Below are positions 16,901 through 25,705 of a stretch of 64,000 nucleotides of DNA, piece by piece. The DNA lies in the NCBI RefSeq assembly GCF_014274465.1, contig NZ_CP060394.1:4216001-4280000 (forward strand), in the 5' to 3' direction. This stretch comes from Alloacidobacterium dinghuense (lineage in GTDB: Bacteria > Acidobacteriota > Terriglobia > Terriglobales > Acidobacteriaceae). Every line of letters begins with the position of its first letter. Positions within the stretch are counted from its first letter, which is position 1. The translations under genes and the position numbers were made by a program. The notes beneath the pieces were generated by a model. That model saw only the letters and a program-made list of their open reading frames with translations. It ran no database searches and was not told the origin of the DNA.

Positions 16901-17276
16901 GTATCCGAATCAAATTGGAAATCCCATTCCCCGTCATCAAACCATCGATCAGTGGTTCGATCCATCCGCATTCACTCTCCCGGCGCCTGGCACCTTCGGC
17001 AACATGAGAAGGAACAGCCTCTATGGTCCTGGAATCAATGTGGTCAATCTCTCAGCCGGCAAGAAGTTCATCCTTCACGAAGGAGTTGAGCTCTCAATCC
17101 GCGCCGATACCGTCAATGCCTTCAACCATCCGAGCTTTGGCCAACCGAATTTAGGCCTCGTTTCAGGAGGAGATGGTTCTACTAACGCGAACCCATTCTT
17201 TGGCTCGCCCACCAACATCACGTCGCTTACTGTGAACGGACGAACGATGCAACTCAATGCGCGCATATCTTTCTAA
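13953..17276 (+). CDS. TonB-dependent receptor, Oar-like, with carboxypeptidase-regulatory-like N-domain
   Basis: The roughly 1107-residue outer-membrane protein has a signal peptide (ending SYAQ), a carboxypeptidase-regulatory-like beta-sandwich (DIRGSVTDQTGALVPGVTV, then VVTGRYQITFTKQGF), a plug domain with the segment FSAQYGIGGYVFNQISKGGT, and a long beta-barrel ending in a C-terminal aromatic residue (NARISF). This is the large Oar/SusC-like receptor type expanded in Acidobacteriota, taken to import oligosaccharides with TonB energy. GGGAGG at 13941-13946 fixes the start at ATG 13953; the frame is open further upstream. It is followed closely by hydrolases and preceded by LacI-type palindromes, so a glycan ligand is likely. 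The ligand cannot be named. Confidence 0.9.
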   Translation: MSKASLFRLSCFVVCIAAGISYAQSTNSGDIRGSVTDQTGALVPGVTVNVLNVDTGVSKDYVTNRDGLYDTSSVVTGRYQITFTKQGFEQLVRGPVTVEVGFTGVNAQLRIGSTTQQIVVTTNVPLLNTESGTQQTTLEAKSMAQLPNVGTDWENFTILLPGTSGSPSGVFGSANPGQFVAVNGNLPYNAMLADGSVTTLPSSSNSDVSTFETVAEVQVSTSSFSAQYGIGGYVFNQISKGGTDRFHGAVYEYFQNDALNAKSYGFGNPVTVPFLRYNNFGGSIGGPIIKKKMFFYFNFEKLHTSGSSNGFLTVPTDAELAGDFTGQPTIYDPTTQVVTQTPNGPVVTRQSFADEYGNGNKIPANLIDPVAKAIQGYYPKANVPGNVAQGAVINNYYYNAKNSTPFTKYFGRLDWDITPTNRLTISDTQRDSPAVQNNQDTCPIGCDNVDTDSNNSQITDVWNISPKTVNEARVGFTDQLNYYVDSTLNQGFPAKLGWQFAKADQFPSSSITGNCCFTLAPAVNAVQKEMVFDFSDVVTMIRGRHILHFGGEVLVYRTDTTTWGNINAGTFTYNGSYTQSTVGDNTTGIGYADFLLGQAQSWSAFVAPEYGPRSKNPQFFIQDDFKIRPNLTLNLGLRYQIQTGWKEVKNNISAFDPTVTNPETDTNGAIWYASTHANGRDRLQASSYGTVLPRLGFSWLPKPDTTIRGGFGMFAYRWGLDVYGTGMGTAIQFQGNATDQTNGISPVVTLSSDGSGLPYIGPTTDPAALNGQSVVYNKYHTPVPTIYQWNLAIQHELGTNMVAEAAYVASHAHNLSFPVDINQVPESQLGPNDSPSALPYPIYQSITGDTYNAISNYNSLQLSIEKRFTSGLSFEFNYVWSHFLDDQDSSGYGGAAGTQTVQRSYNPSASYGSSNFDARNAFKGRIVYELPFGRGKMFLNKSRLLDAVIGGWQTSGTMVFQSGLPFTPTISGSNNSFSQAGDWYPNQIGNPIPRHQTIDQWFDPSAFTLPAPGTFGNMRRNSLYGPGINVVNLSAGKKFILHEGVELSIRADTVNAFNHPSFGQPNLGLVSGGDGSTNANPFFGSPTNITSLTVNGRTMQLNARISF

Positions 17277-17330
17277 TGCATGATCCGCAGCTGTCAATAA
17301 AGCCGAGCACTGCATCGTTGAGGAGATGGC

Positions 17331-19508
17331 GTGGACCATAGGACAAACTTTCACCTCACTGGAATGTATGCTGCGATGTTTGTCCTATGCGCCTCCGCTT
17401 GTATGGCGGAGGCGCAGGAAATCGTAGTTGACGCCTCGCCATCGCATGTCGCCAATTCATTCAGCCCTGTACGCGCACTGGGTGCGGGGGTGGACAGACT
17501 ACGAGCAGGCGAAGGTGCTCCAGAGATGAATCGCCGCGACATCACGAAAGAAGAAGTGGAGAGAAACACCGACCAGTTACTGTCTGGCCCGGTGCTCGCT
17601 GCGATTCTCTCAGCAGGATGGCAACCCGTCACCTATCGGCAGAACACTGAACTGCAGATGGAAGCCTGGCACTGGAATCCTGATGGTGCCTGGAGTAACC
17701 CCTCTCAGCAAGATGGCTACTTCACCGGCAGTGCTGAGCCAACCGAAACGATTCATCATTCATGGTCTTATCCGCTTCCTCGTCGAGGTGACACAGTGGG
17801 CGATGGCGATGGATGGTCTCGGCTTACAGATGGCGATCCGAAAAGTTTCTGGAAAAGTAATCCATATCTGACGAGCTCTTTCACCGGGGAAGACGATGCA
17901 CTGCACCCGCAATGGGTGCTGATCGATCTGGGCAAGAAGACAGACATCGACGCCATTCAGATTGCCTGGGCTGCCCCCTTTGCGCTGGATTACAAGGTCC
18001 AGTTCTGGACGGGGGAGCTGGAGCCGTTCTATCACGGAACCACCAAGGGCACATGGCAAACCTTTCCCAAGGGATCTGTTACCAACGCAACGGGCGGAAC
18101 GACAACGTTGAAGCTTGTTGATTGGAAGATTCCTGTTCAATATCTCCGCATCTGGATGACCAGATCATCCAATACATGCAACGCGCATGATTCCAATGAC
18201 AAGCGAAACTGCGTCGGGTACGCAATCAATGAGCTCTATGCCGGCACTCTCTCACCGGATGGAAAGTTTACCGATGCAATCAATCATCTACCCAGCCGGA
18301 AACAAACAATCACCTGGGTTTCCTCGGTTGATCCTTGGCATTCCACCTCCGATCTCGACGTGACGAAGGGTGATCAGGTCGGATTCGATTTCTTCTTCAA
18401 GAGTGGAATCACTCGTGGCCTGCCAACGATTGTTCCGATCGCAATGCTGTATGGAACTCCCGAGGATGCTGCGAATGAAATCGCCTATCTCGACAAACGG
18501 CACTATCCGATATCGCGAATCGAGATGGGAGAAGAGCCGGATGGACAGCGCATGCTCCCCGAAGATTACGGGGCGCTCTATATACAATTCGCGACTGCGA
18601 TTCACCGCCTGGTCCCGACCGCTAAGCTGGGAGGACCATCATTCGAAGGAACACTTGGCGATGTAGAGGTATGGCCGGACGCGAATGGCAACGCTTCTTT
18701 TCTTGGCCGTTTCCTGGACTACCTGAAGGCTCACGACCGTTTGAGCGACTTCACATTCTTTTCCTTCGAGCACTATCCGCCAAACCATTCGTGGGACGAC
18801 CTGTATCGAGAGCCGGGATTTGTGAGTCACATTGTTCAGGTCTGGAAAAACGATGGTTTGCCGCCTGACATCCCGTTCTTCATGACCGAAGGCAATATGG
18901 AGAACTACGAAAAAGGTGCGGACATCAAGCAGGCTCTCTGGCTTGCAGACTACGTCGGCTCAATGATGACGGCGGGAGCCAGCGGCACTTACTATTTTCA
19001 CTACATCCCAACGCCCGGCCATCCCGGCCCTATTCTCACAGTGAACGATAGCTATCAAGTTGTGGGATATCCGGCGCAATATTTCGCGACACAAATGATT
19101 ACGCAGGAGTGGGCACAACCCGTAGATACAGTGCACCAACTGTTCAAGGCATCGAGTGATATAACAGATGACTCCGGAAACACACTTGTCACTGCCTACC
19201 CAATCAAGCGACCGGATGGAAGCTGGTCCGTCATGCTTGTGAACAGAGATCGCGATCACGATCACGCCGTGAAGTTGAAATTTGCAAATGCAGAAGCCGG
19301 GCAAGATAGCTTCTTTTCTGGCGCAGTCAACCAGACCACTCTCGGAGAGTCCCAATATCAGTGGCGCCCAGGTGGCCCGATGGGGCATGAAGATCCTGAT
19401 GGTCCTCCCCTGAAGTCTGCTTTGAATGGTGGCGCGGATACACTTTACCAGCTGCCTAAGTCCTCACTCACAATTCTCCGCGGCAACATCAGTGCCGGTG
19501 TGAAATAG
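17331..19508 (+). CDS. Secreted clan GH-A-like glycosidase with F5/8-type C domain (copy 1)
   Basis: The 725-residue protein has a signal peptide (to about residue 28), an N-terminal segment shared with the next gene (HVANSFSPVRALG), a discoidin/F5-8C-like carbohydrate-binding region (about 160-305; LTDGDPKSFWKSNPYL, PQWVLIDLGKKTDIDAIQIA) and a TIM-barrel-like catalytic region (about 345-600). MGEEPDG places a probable acid/base at Glu402, and FFMTEGN a probable nucleophile at Glu520, as in GH39 and other clan GH-A families; a GEEP motif in place of NEP is unusual. The GTG at 17331 is preceded by AGGAG (17320-17324). It follows the TonB receptor by 54 bp, suggesting one operon. The exact GH family and substrate are uncertain. 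Confidence 0.75.
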   Translation: MDHRTNFHLTGMYAAMFVLCASACMAEAQEIVVDASPSHVANSFSPVRALGAGVDRLRAGEGAPEMNRRDITKEEVERNTDQLLSGPVLAAILSAGWQPVTYRQNTELQMEAWHWNPDGAWSNPSQQDGYFTGSAEPTETIHHSWSYPLPRRGDTVGDGDGWSRLTDGDPKSFWKSNPYLTSSFTGEDDALHPQWVLIDLGKKTDIDAIQIAWAAPFALDYKVQFWTGELEPFYHGTTKGTWQTFPKGSVTNATGGTTTLKLVDWKIPVQYLRIWMTRSSNTCNAHDSNDKRNCVGYAINELYAGTLSPDGKFTDAINHLPSRKQTITWVSSVDPWHSTSDLDVTKGDQVGFDFFFKSGITRGLPTIVPIAMLYGTPEDAANEIAYLDKRHYPISRIEMGEEPDGQRMLPEDYGALYIQFATAIHRLVPTAKLGGPSFEGTLGDVEVWPDANGNASFLGRFLDYLKAHDRLSDFTFFSFEHYPPNHSWDDLYREPGFVSHIVQVWKNDGLPPDIPFFMTEGNMENYEKGADIKQALWLADYVGSMMTAGASGTYYFHYIPTPGHPGPILTVNDSYQVVGYPAQYFATQMITQEWAQPVDTVHQLFKASSDITDDSGNTLVTAYPIKRPDGSWSVMLVNRDRDHDHAVKLKFANAEAGQDSFFSGAVNQTTLGESQYQWRPGGPMGHEDPDGPPLKSALNGGADTLYQLPKSSLTILRGNISAGVK

Positions 19509-19568
19509 ATGCACGTTGCCCCAAAAACCTGCCTTTCAAAGAAATTATTGGCCAGGAAATATTCAACG

Positions 19569-21737
19569 ATGTCGCAAAAGCTACTGATCACATCCTTTCT
19601 TATTTTGCTGTCTGCAATGTCAGGGGCTGGAGCCGAGGGACAAACTATCACCGTCGACGCTACTCCCAGTCACGTGGCAAACACATTCAGTCCGCTCCGC
19701 GCGCTGGGTACAACCGTAGATCGTATCCCCAGCAATACGACAGACATCTTTTTCCGGCCCGACCAGATAAAACAAATTCTTGAAGCGGGCTGGGGACCAG
19801 TCACCTATCGTCAGAACACCGAACTATTTGTTCAGGCTTGGCATTGGAATCCGAAAGGGACCTGGAGCGACTCGTCGGGTCAAGGTTATTTTGTTGGAGA
19901 TGCGAAGCCGACAAATGAATCAATTCGTCACTCTTACGGTTACAATCTTCCGCATCGCGGGGTGACGCGCAACAACGGATCGGAGTTCGACGGCTATTCG
20001 CGGCTGGATGATGGCGATCTCAACACCTACTGGAAGAGCAATCCATATCTTACAAAGGCATTCACCGGAGAGGATGACAGCCTTCATCCGCAGTGGGTGG
20101 TCGTCCGGCTACAGGCGGAAGAGATCGTTACGAATATACGCATCGCCTGGGCAGAACCGTACGCACGCAACTATCGGGTGCAATACTGGCTCGGAAAAGG
20201 CGATGCTATGGACGATCCGGAAGACGGCGAGTGGAAAGACTTTCCGTCCGGAGTCGTCTCGGATGGAAAGGGTGGGACGGTTACACTTCAGGTTTCTCCA
20301 ACTCCGTTAGCAACTAGATATGTGCGCGTGCTGATGACGGAATCTTCCAACACCTGTGATACTCACGGAAAGTCTGATCCACGAAACTGTGTTGGATACG
20401 CAATCAAAGAGATCTATCTCGGAACGCAGACGAACGGTGAATTTCACGACATCCTGCATCACACTCCGGGTCAGGACCAGACCTTTACCTTTAGTTCATC
20501 GATTGATCCCTGGCACCAGCCTTCTGACCTGTATGTAATTCCCGACCGCATGGAATCCGGCGATCAGGTGGGCTTCGATCTCTTCTTCACAAGCGGTATT
20601 ACGCGCGGGCAGCCTGCGATGGTTCCGGTGGCCTTGCTCTATGGCACTCCCGAGGACGCTGCGGCACAAATTACTTACCTTGAGAAACGCGGCTATCCCA
20701 TCTCATACATAGAAATGGGAGAAGAGCCGGACGGTCAGTATATGGCGCCTGAGGACTACGCAACCTTGTATCTGCAATGGGCCACGGCTTTGCACAAGAT
20801 CGATCCGGATCTCAAGTTAGGAGGCCCGGTTTTTGAAGGCGTCAGCGAAGACATCAAATTCTGGCCTGATGCGCAAGGCAAAACCTCGTGGTTCACGCGT
20901 TTCCTCGATTATCTGAAGGCTCACAACCGCCTTTCTGATCTGTCGTTCATGTCGTATGAGCATTACCCTTACTACGATGGAACTTGCCAGGGTCCATGGA
21001 GCAATCTCTTTAAGGAGCCCGAAGTCCTCACACATATCGTTCAGGTCTGGCGGGATGACGGATTACCCGCAAACGTTCCCATGTTTAATACCGAGACAAA
21101 TGCTCCAGGCGGCGATGCGGCAGTCGACGTGTTTGGAGCGCTGTGGCTTGGCGAAACCTTCCCTGCCTTTCTCACTGCAGGTGGAAAAGCATCGTACTAC
21201 CATCACGCGCTGCCTTACTCTACGCCTCATCCGGCATGCTGGAATAGCTGGGGCACGTATCACATGTTTACAACCGACCATAACTACCTGATCAAGCAAC
21301 GCACCTCGCAGTTTTTTGCGACGCAGATGCTGACACAGGAATGGGCTGAACCGGGAGATGGCGAGCATCGTCTCTTTCACGCCGCAAGCGATATCAAGGA
21401 TTCCATGGGACGGACTCTGGTCACGGCGTATGCAGTGCAGCGTCCCGACGGGCAATGGTCGCTTATGGTAATCAACAAAGACTACGACAACCCCCACTCG
21501 GTAAAAATCGCCTTTCACGATGCAGACACCAGCACAGACAATTCCTATGTGGGACCAGTTACCAGAATCACATTTGGCAAGGAACAGTACCGCTGGCATT
21601 CAGCGATGAGAGATGGTTACGCAGATCCTGACGGACCGGCGGATAAGTCTACTCTGCCGGACGGCGCCCGTAGCTTTGTACTTCCGCCAGCATCCATGAC
21701 CGTTCTACGCGGCCGGATAAGCAGTTCCGCAAAGTGA
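19569..21737 (+). CDS. Secreted clan GH-A-like glycosidase with F5/8-type C domain (copy 2)
   Basis: This is a tandem paralogue of the preceding gene, with the same order of parts: signal peptide, HVANTFSPLRALG, GWGPVTYRQNTEL, the F5/8-like region (LDDGDLNTYWKSNPYL), MGEEPDG and a closing TETN in MFNTETNAP that supplies the probable nucleophile. The two are similar over nearly their whole length, but copy 2 has an insertion of Cys-containing residues around the nucleophile region (YDGTCQGPW). I place the start at ATG 19569, preceded by AGGAAA, because the signal peptide follows at once; ATG 19509 adjoins the previous stop codon but has no ribosome-binding site. The pair has probably diverged in substrate. 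Confidence 0.75.
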   Translation: MSQKLLITSFLILLSAMSGAGAEGQTITVDATPSHVANTFSPLRALGTTVDRIPSNTTDIFFRPDQIKQILEAGWGPVTYRQNTELFVQAWHWNPKGTWSDSSGQGYFVGDAKPTNESIRHSYGYNLPHRGVTRNNGSEFDGYSRLDDGDLNTYWKSNPYLTKAFTGEDDSLHPQWVVVRLQAEEIVTNIRIAWAEPYARNYRVQYWLGKGDAMDDPEDGEWKDFPSGVVSDGKGGTVTLQVSPTPLATRYVRVLMTESSNTCDTHGKSDPRNCVGYAIKEIYLGTQTNGEFHDILHHTPGQDQTFTFSSSIDPWHQPSDLYVIPDRMESGDQVGFDLFFTSGITRGQPAMVPVALLYGTPEDAAAQITYLEKRGYPISYIEMGEEPDGQYMAPEDYATLYLQWATALHKIDPDLKLGGPVFEGVSEDIKFWPDAQGKTSWFTRFLDYLKAHNRLSDLSFMSYEHYPYYDGTCQGPWSNLFKEPEVLTHIVQVWRDDGLPANVPMFNTETNAPGGDAAVDVFGALWLGETFPAFLTAGGKASYYHHALPYSTPHPACWNSWGTYHMFTTDHNYLIKQRTSQFFATQMLTQEWAEPGDGEHRLFHAASDIKDSMGRTLVTAYAVQRPDGQWSLMVINKDYDNPHSVKIAFHDADTSTDNSYVGPVTRITFGKEQYRWHSAMRDGYADPDGPADKSTLPDGARSFVLPPASMTVLRGRISSSAK

Positions 21738-21866
21738 ATCAACCAGGATCCTGAGCGTGTCGCATCAGTTTCTGCTGGAATCGCAAAGAATTGTCTGTTG
21801 CCAAAGCCGCTCTATAGGTTAATATTCCTGCGCCAGTCTCACATCCTCTACGTCCAGGTGATTCCT

Positions 21867-23144
21867 ATGTCGACCCGTGTTTCTGTGTGTCTTCCGAACC
21901 GCGCCTTCACCTTCGTCCTCGCCAGTCTGCTTGTTCCCTTCTTTCTTGCGCGCCCCAGTCTCGCCAATGAGCCGCGCCACGATAATCAATCCAAAGTGGT
22001 CGGCGGCTACTTCGAAGAGTGGAGCATTTATTTCGCCGGTTACAACATTGCCAATTTACAGGCCAATGGCGTTGCAGATAGGCTCACGCATTTGACGTAC
22101 GCTTTCGGCGACGCCACGCCCACCGGCTGCGCCATTGCGGATAGCTGGGCTGATTATCAGGACCCGTCTCTTCCAAGCGTCAGCGGCGCGACCTACACCG
22201 GGCCGCTGTACGGGAATTTCGCCGCGCTGCAGCAGCTCAAGCAACTGCATCCGAATCTGAAAGTGCTGATCTCGCTCGCCGGAGCCGACGGTTTTTCGGC
22301 CGCTGCGAGTACCGCGGCAGGCCGTCAGGCCATGGTCTCCAACTGCATCGACCTCTTCGTCAAGGGCAATCTCGCGACCGGAATTTCTGCAGCAGGAGTT
22401 TTCGACGGCATCGATATTGATTGGGAATTTCCCAGTGCCGCTGACACGGTAAACGCAACGCTGCTGCTCCAGGAATTTCGCAAGCAGCTCGACGCCTTGG
22501 GAAAGGCCAACCACAAGCATTATCTGCTGACCATGTTCGGACCCGCCGGCCAGCAGAATTTCTCTAACATCCAACTGGCCGAAGTCGCCCGCCAGCTGGA
22601 CTTTTTCAATGTGCAGGGCTATGACTTCCACGGCACATGGGAGACTTCGACCAATCACGCGTCTCCCCTCTTCGACGACAAGCAGGATCCCGACTCCTCC
22701 GAGAATTTTTACATCGACTACACGATTCGCTCCTATCTTCAGGCTGGCGTCCCCGGAGAAAAGCTCGTCCTCGGCATTCCCACCTATGCGCGCGGTTGGA
22801 CTGGAGTTCCGAGCACCGGCCATGGCCTGTATCAAACCTCCACCGGTCCAGCTCCGTTTCCTTCGTCCGATTACCTGCAAACGCCCGGCGTGATCACCTA
22901 TCTCACGCTCACCGGCCTGACCGGCTACACGCGCCACTACGATTACCGCCGAATCGCCGTGTGGCTCTATGATCCCGGCACGCAAACCTTCTGGTCCTAC
23001 GATGACCCTGTCACCGTGTGGCTCAAAACTGCGTACGTCCGCACGCGCGTTCGTGGGGGCCTCGGCGGCGCATTTGTCTGGGCTCTCAAGGACGACGACG
23101 CCAACGGCACCATCGTGAAAACTATGGCCGCCGGCCTCAATTAA
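21867..23144 (+). CDS. Secreted GH18 chitinase
   Basis: The protein of about 425 residues has a signal peptide (to about residue 34) and a GH18 barrel: KVVGGYFEEWSIY at the start, LKVLISLAGADGFS in strand 3 and the catalytic FDGIDIDWEFP (acid Glu187), with later VQGYDFHGTWE, KLVLGIPTYARGW and GAFVWALKDDD strands. GH18 enzymes cut beta-1,4 links in chitin with substrate-assisted catalysis. No carbohydrate-binding module is attached. AGGTGA seven bases before ATG 21867 supports this start rather than the longer frame from 21798. The gene belongs to the receptor-hydrolase series, which suggests fungal or arthropod cell-wall material as food. Confidence 0.93.
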   Translation: MSTRVSVCLPNRAFTFVLASLLVPFFLARPSLANEPRHDNQSKVVGGYFEEWSIYFAGYNIANLQANGVADRLTHLTYAFGDATPTGCAIADSWADYQDPSLPSVSGATYTGPLYGNFAALQQLKQLHPNLKVLISLAGADGFSAAASTAAGRQAMVSNCIDLFVKGNLATGISAAGVFDGIDIDWEFPSAADTVNATLLLQEFRKQLDALGKANHKHYLLTMFGPAGQQNFSNIQLAEVARQLDFFNVQGYDFHGTWETSTNHASPLFDDKQDPDSSENFYIDYTIRSYLQAGVPGEKLVLGIPTYARGWTGVPSTGHGLYQTSTGPAPFPSSDYLQTPGVITYLTLTGLTGYTRHYDYRRIAVWLYDPGTQTFWSYDDPVTVWLKTAYVRTRVRGGLGGAFVWALKDDDANGTIVKTMAAGLN

Positions 23145-23456
23145 TCCCGCGCCACTGCCTCAAATCGCTGTACAGCGCTTTGAGGCAGATCGTCGGATGA
23201 CTTGATCCGGGTGCTCCAGCATGAGCGCGCGGAAGGAATGTTCTTGAGTGTCCAGGTGATCTCCTGCCTTCACTCATCTATACGACCGTGGCAACGTACG
23301 AGGATGCAGAAAGATTGGCTCATCGAGATCAGGTGTTTGCCGTGAGAGGCTGCTCATTGGACGATCTCGAAAACAAAGGGTTTCGGACTCCTGGAAGGCT
23401 GACAATGAAATCAGGCAATGCGGTAGAGCACGGCGCGCAAGATACAATTCCCGGTA
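23145..23456. other. Intergenic region between chitinase and mannosidase genes
   Basis: A long hairpin starts eleven bases after the chitinase stop (see 23155-23188). I see no convincing gene or palindromic operator in the remaining 268 bases. The GH92 gene may have its own promoter here. Confidence 0.5.
23155..23188 (+). terminator. Hairpin after the chitinase gene
   Basis: Arms CTGCCTCAAA and TTTGAGGCAG enclose an inner CGCTG/CAGCG stem with a two-base loop, an almost perfect 34-base inverted repeat. No T-run follows, so it may stabilise the mRNA end or act with Rho rather than end transcription by itself. Confidence 0.6.
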
Positions 23457-25691
23457 ATGACCCGCTTTGCAATCGCCCTTGCCATGCTCACATTCGGATC
23501 GCTCTCAAGCCTGGCCGCCTCAAAGGATGCGGTGTCGTACGTGAATCCGTTAATCGGCACGCAGCGCAGCGCCATCGGATACGGCGGCACCATGCCTTTT
23601 GTGACGACGCCGTTCGGCATGACGGATTGGACGCCGCAGACGCGACAGAACAAGATCAGCGTCGTGTCATACAACTACGATGACACGACGATCTCGGGAT
23701 TCATCGGCACCCACCAGCCCGCAATCTGGATGGGCGATTACGGCTATGTAACGGTGATTCCGCAAGTCGGCGAACTACGCACCACGCCGGAATCGCACAA
23801 GCTTCCTTACAACCACGCATCTGAGACGGCGCGGCCGGACTACTATCGTGTCTCGCTCGATGCTGGCGCAGACGGCAAGATCGATGCGGAGATGACCGCT
23901 ACCGAGCGCTGCTCAATTTTCCGCTTCACGTTTCCTACGAGCGCAGAAGCCCGCGTCATCATCGAAGCGTCGCGACCCGGAATTGCGGGAATGGCATCGG
24001 CAAATCCTGAAGCGCGCGAGATTACAGGCTATAACCCGCATCGCATGGATGCGCACCTGGGACCCTTCGCGCTGCCGAACTTCAAGGGCTACTTCGTGGT
24101 CCAGTTCCAGCAGGCTCCAGTAGACATGAAGACGTATGGCATGGACGATGCCAAAGCTGAATCAAGCCGCGGGGCGTACGCGGAGTTCAAACCCGGGCAG
24201 ACCATTCAGGTGCGCGTAGGTACGTCATTCATCAGCATCGAGCAGGCACGCGCAAATCTACAGCGCGAAATACCTGAATGGAATTTTCAATCCGTGCAGC
24301 AAAATCTTCGCGCTGCGTGGAACGACAAGTTATCGCGGCTTCAGCTCAGCGGAGCGACTGATGAGAACAGGACGTTGCTTTACACGGCCATATATCACGC
24401 GCTGTTGTATCCGCGCGCCTTCTCTGAATACGGCCACTACTACAGCGCCTTTGACGACACCATCCACGCCGGAGAGAGCTATACCGCGTACTCCATCTGG
24501 GACACCTTCCGCGCCGAGAACAGCATGCTGACACTCCTGGCTCCAGAGCGCATCGACGGCATGATCACCGCCCTTCTCCAGAATTTCAAGGAAGGCGGCT
24601 GGATGCCGAAGTGGCCCAATCCGAGCTACACCAACATCATGATTGCAACGCATGCTGACTCGCTCGTTGCCGAAGCCTTCAGAAAAGGCTTCCACGGTTT
24701 CGATCAGCAGGTCGCATGGCAGGCAGTCTATAAGGACGCGATGACACCGCCGGACGGAGACACCACGCGCCGATGGCTGGACCGCGAAGAGCATACTCCC
24801 TACGAAGCTCGTGCCGGACTCACCTACTACACGCAGCTTGGCTATATTCCAACGGACAAGACTGACGAAGCCTCCTCGCGAACACTGGAGGACAGCTACG
24901 ACGATTGGTGCGTCGCGCAGATTGCGAAAGCCCTCGGACGAACGAAGGATTACCGTTTCTTCCTCAAGCGATCTTTGAACGACCGCAACCTCTACAACCC
25001 CGCACTTGGACTTATGAACGGCAAGACGTCGGACGGCAAGTGGGCGCCCATCGGTGGCGGCAGGGACGACAACGAGAATCGGTCTGTTTCCGGATGGACC
25101 GAAGGCGACGCCTGGGTCTATACGTGGTCGCCACTGCACGACCAGGCAGGATTGATCCAGTTAATGGGCGGAGCGGAAAACTATGACGCAAAGCTGGATC
25201 AGCACTTCAGTGGTGGTCATAACGTGCACAACAACGAGCCGAGCCACCACTACGGCTATCTGTACGACTTTGGCGGGCAGCCGTGGAAGACGCAGGCGAT
25301 GGTGCGCAAGATTGCCGCAAAAGAATATGACGCAAGCCCAGGCGGTCTCGATGGAGATGACGATTGCGGCCAGATGTCGGCGTGGCTTCTCTTTACCGCG
25401 ATGGGCTTTTATCCGGTGAATCCCGCGAGCGGAGAATACATGATCGGAAGCCCGATGTACGCGCAGCTCTCACTCACACTGGCGAATGGAAATACCTTCC
25501 GCGTGGAGGCAAGCAACAACTCAGCGGAGAATGTCTATATTCAATCAGCGAGCCTGAACGGAAACCCACTCGACATTCCGGTCATCACGTGGGAGCAGAT
25601 CCAGGCTGGAAGTACCCTGCACTTCGTCATGGGGCCGAAGCCGTCGGAATGGGGGAGTAAGTGGAGGCCTTCCCTCATTTCTGTTAATTAG
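23457..25691 (+). CDS. Secreted GH92 alpha-mannosidase
   Basis: The 744-residue protein has a signal peptide (to about residue 20) and both GH92 domains: an N-terminal beta-sandwich (YVNPLIGT, GGTMPFVTTPFGMTDW) and a C-terminal (alpha/alpha)6 barrel. The calcium and catalytic motifs are present: SIWDTFRAENSM, GGWMPKWPNPSYTNIM, NNEPSHHYGYLYDF near residue 595 and GDDDCGQMSAW near residue 632. GH92 enzymes are calcium-dependent exo-alpha-mannosidases, mostly alpha-1,2 or alpha-1,3, that trim mannan and N-glycans of fungi and yeasts. Together with the chitinase this points to fungal wall or necromass use. The ATG at 23457 has no strong ribosome-binding site. Confidence 0.92.
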   Translation: MTRFAIALAMLTFGSLSSLAASKDAVSYVNPLIGTQRSAIGYGGTMPFVTTPFGMTDWTPQTRQNKISVVSYNYDDTTISGFIGTHQPAIWMGDYGYVTVIPQVGELRTTPESHKLPYNHASETARPDYYRVSLDAGADGKIDAEMTATERCSIFRFTFPTSAEARVIIEASRPGIAGMASANPEAREITGYNPHRMDAHLGPFALPNFKGYFVVQFQQAPVDMKTYGMDDAKAESSRGAYAEFKPGQTIQVRVGTSFISIEQARANLQREIPEWNFQSVQQNLRAAWNDKLSRLQLSGATDENRTLLYTAIYHALLYPRAFSEYGHYYSAFDDTIHAGESYTAYSIWDTFRAENSMLTLLAPERIDGMITALLQNFKEGGWMPKWPNPSYTNIMIATHADSLVAEAFRKGFHGFDQQVAWQAVYKDAMTPPDGDTTRRWLDREEHTPYEARAGLTYYTQLGYIPTDKTDEASSRTLEDSYDDWCVAQIAKALGRTKDYRFFLKRSLNDRNLYNPALGLMNGKTSDGKWAPIGGGRDDNENRSVSGWTEGDAWVYTWSPLHDQAGLIQLMGGAENYDAKLDQHFSGGHNVHNNEPSHHYGYLYDFGGQPWKTQAMVRKIAAKEYDASPGGLDGDDDCGQMSAWLLFTAMGFYPVNPASGEYMIGSPMYAQLSLTLANGNTFRVEASNNSAENVYIQSASLNGNPLDIPVITWEQIQAGSTLHFVMGPKPSEWGSKWRPSLISVN

Positions 25692-25705
25692 TGCGCGCTT
25701 GCAAC

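Noticed and set aside
22056-22985. 309-codon frame opposite the chitinase
   Set aside because: Antisense to catalytic GH18 motifs, with no recognisable content.
23288-23683. 131-codon frame between chitinase and mannosidase
   Set aside because: It overlaps the GH92 start in another frame and has no recognisable content.
24330-25139. 269-codon frame opposite the GH92 gene
   Set aside because: Antisense to conserved GH92 motifs; no ribosome-binding site or domain.
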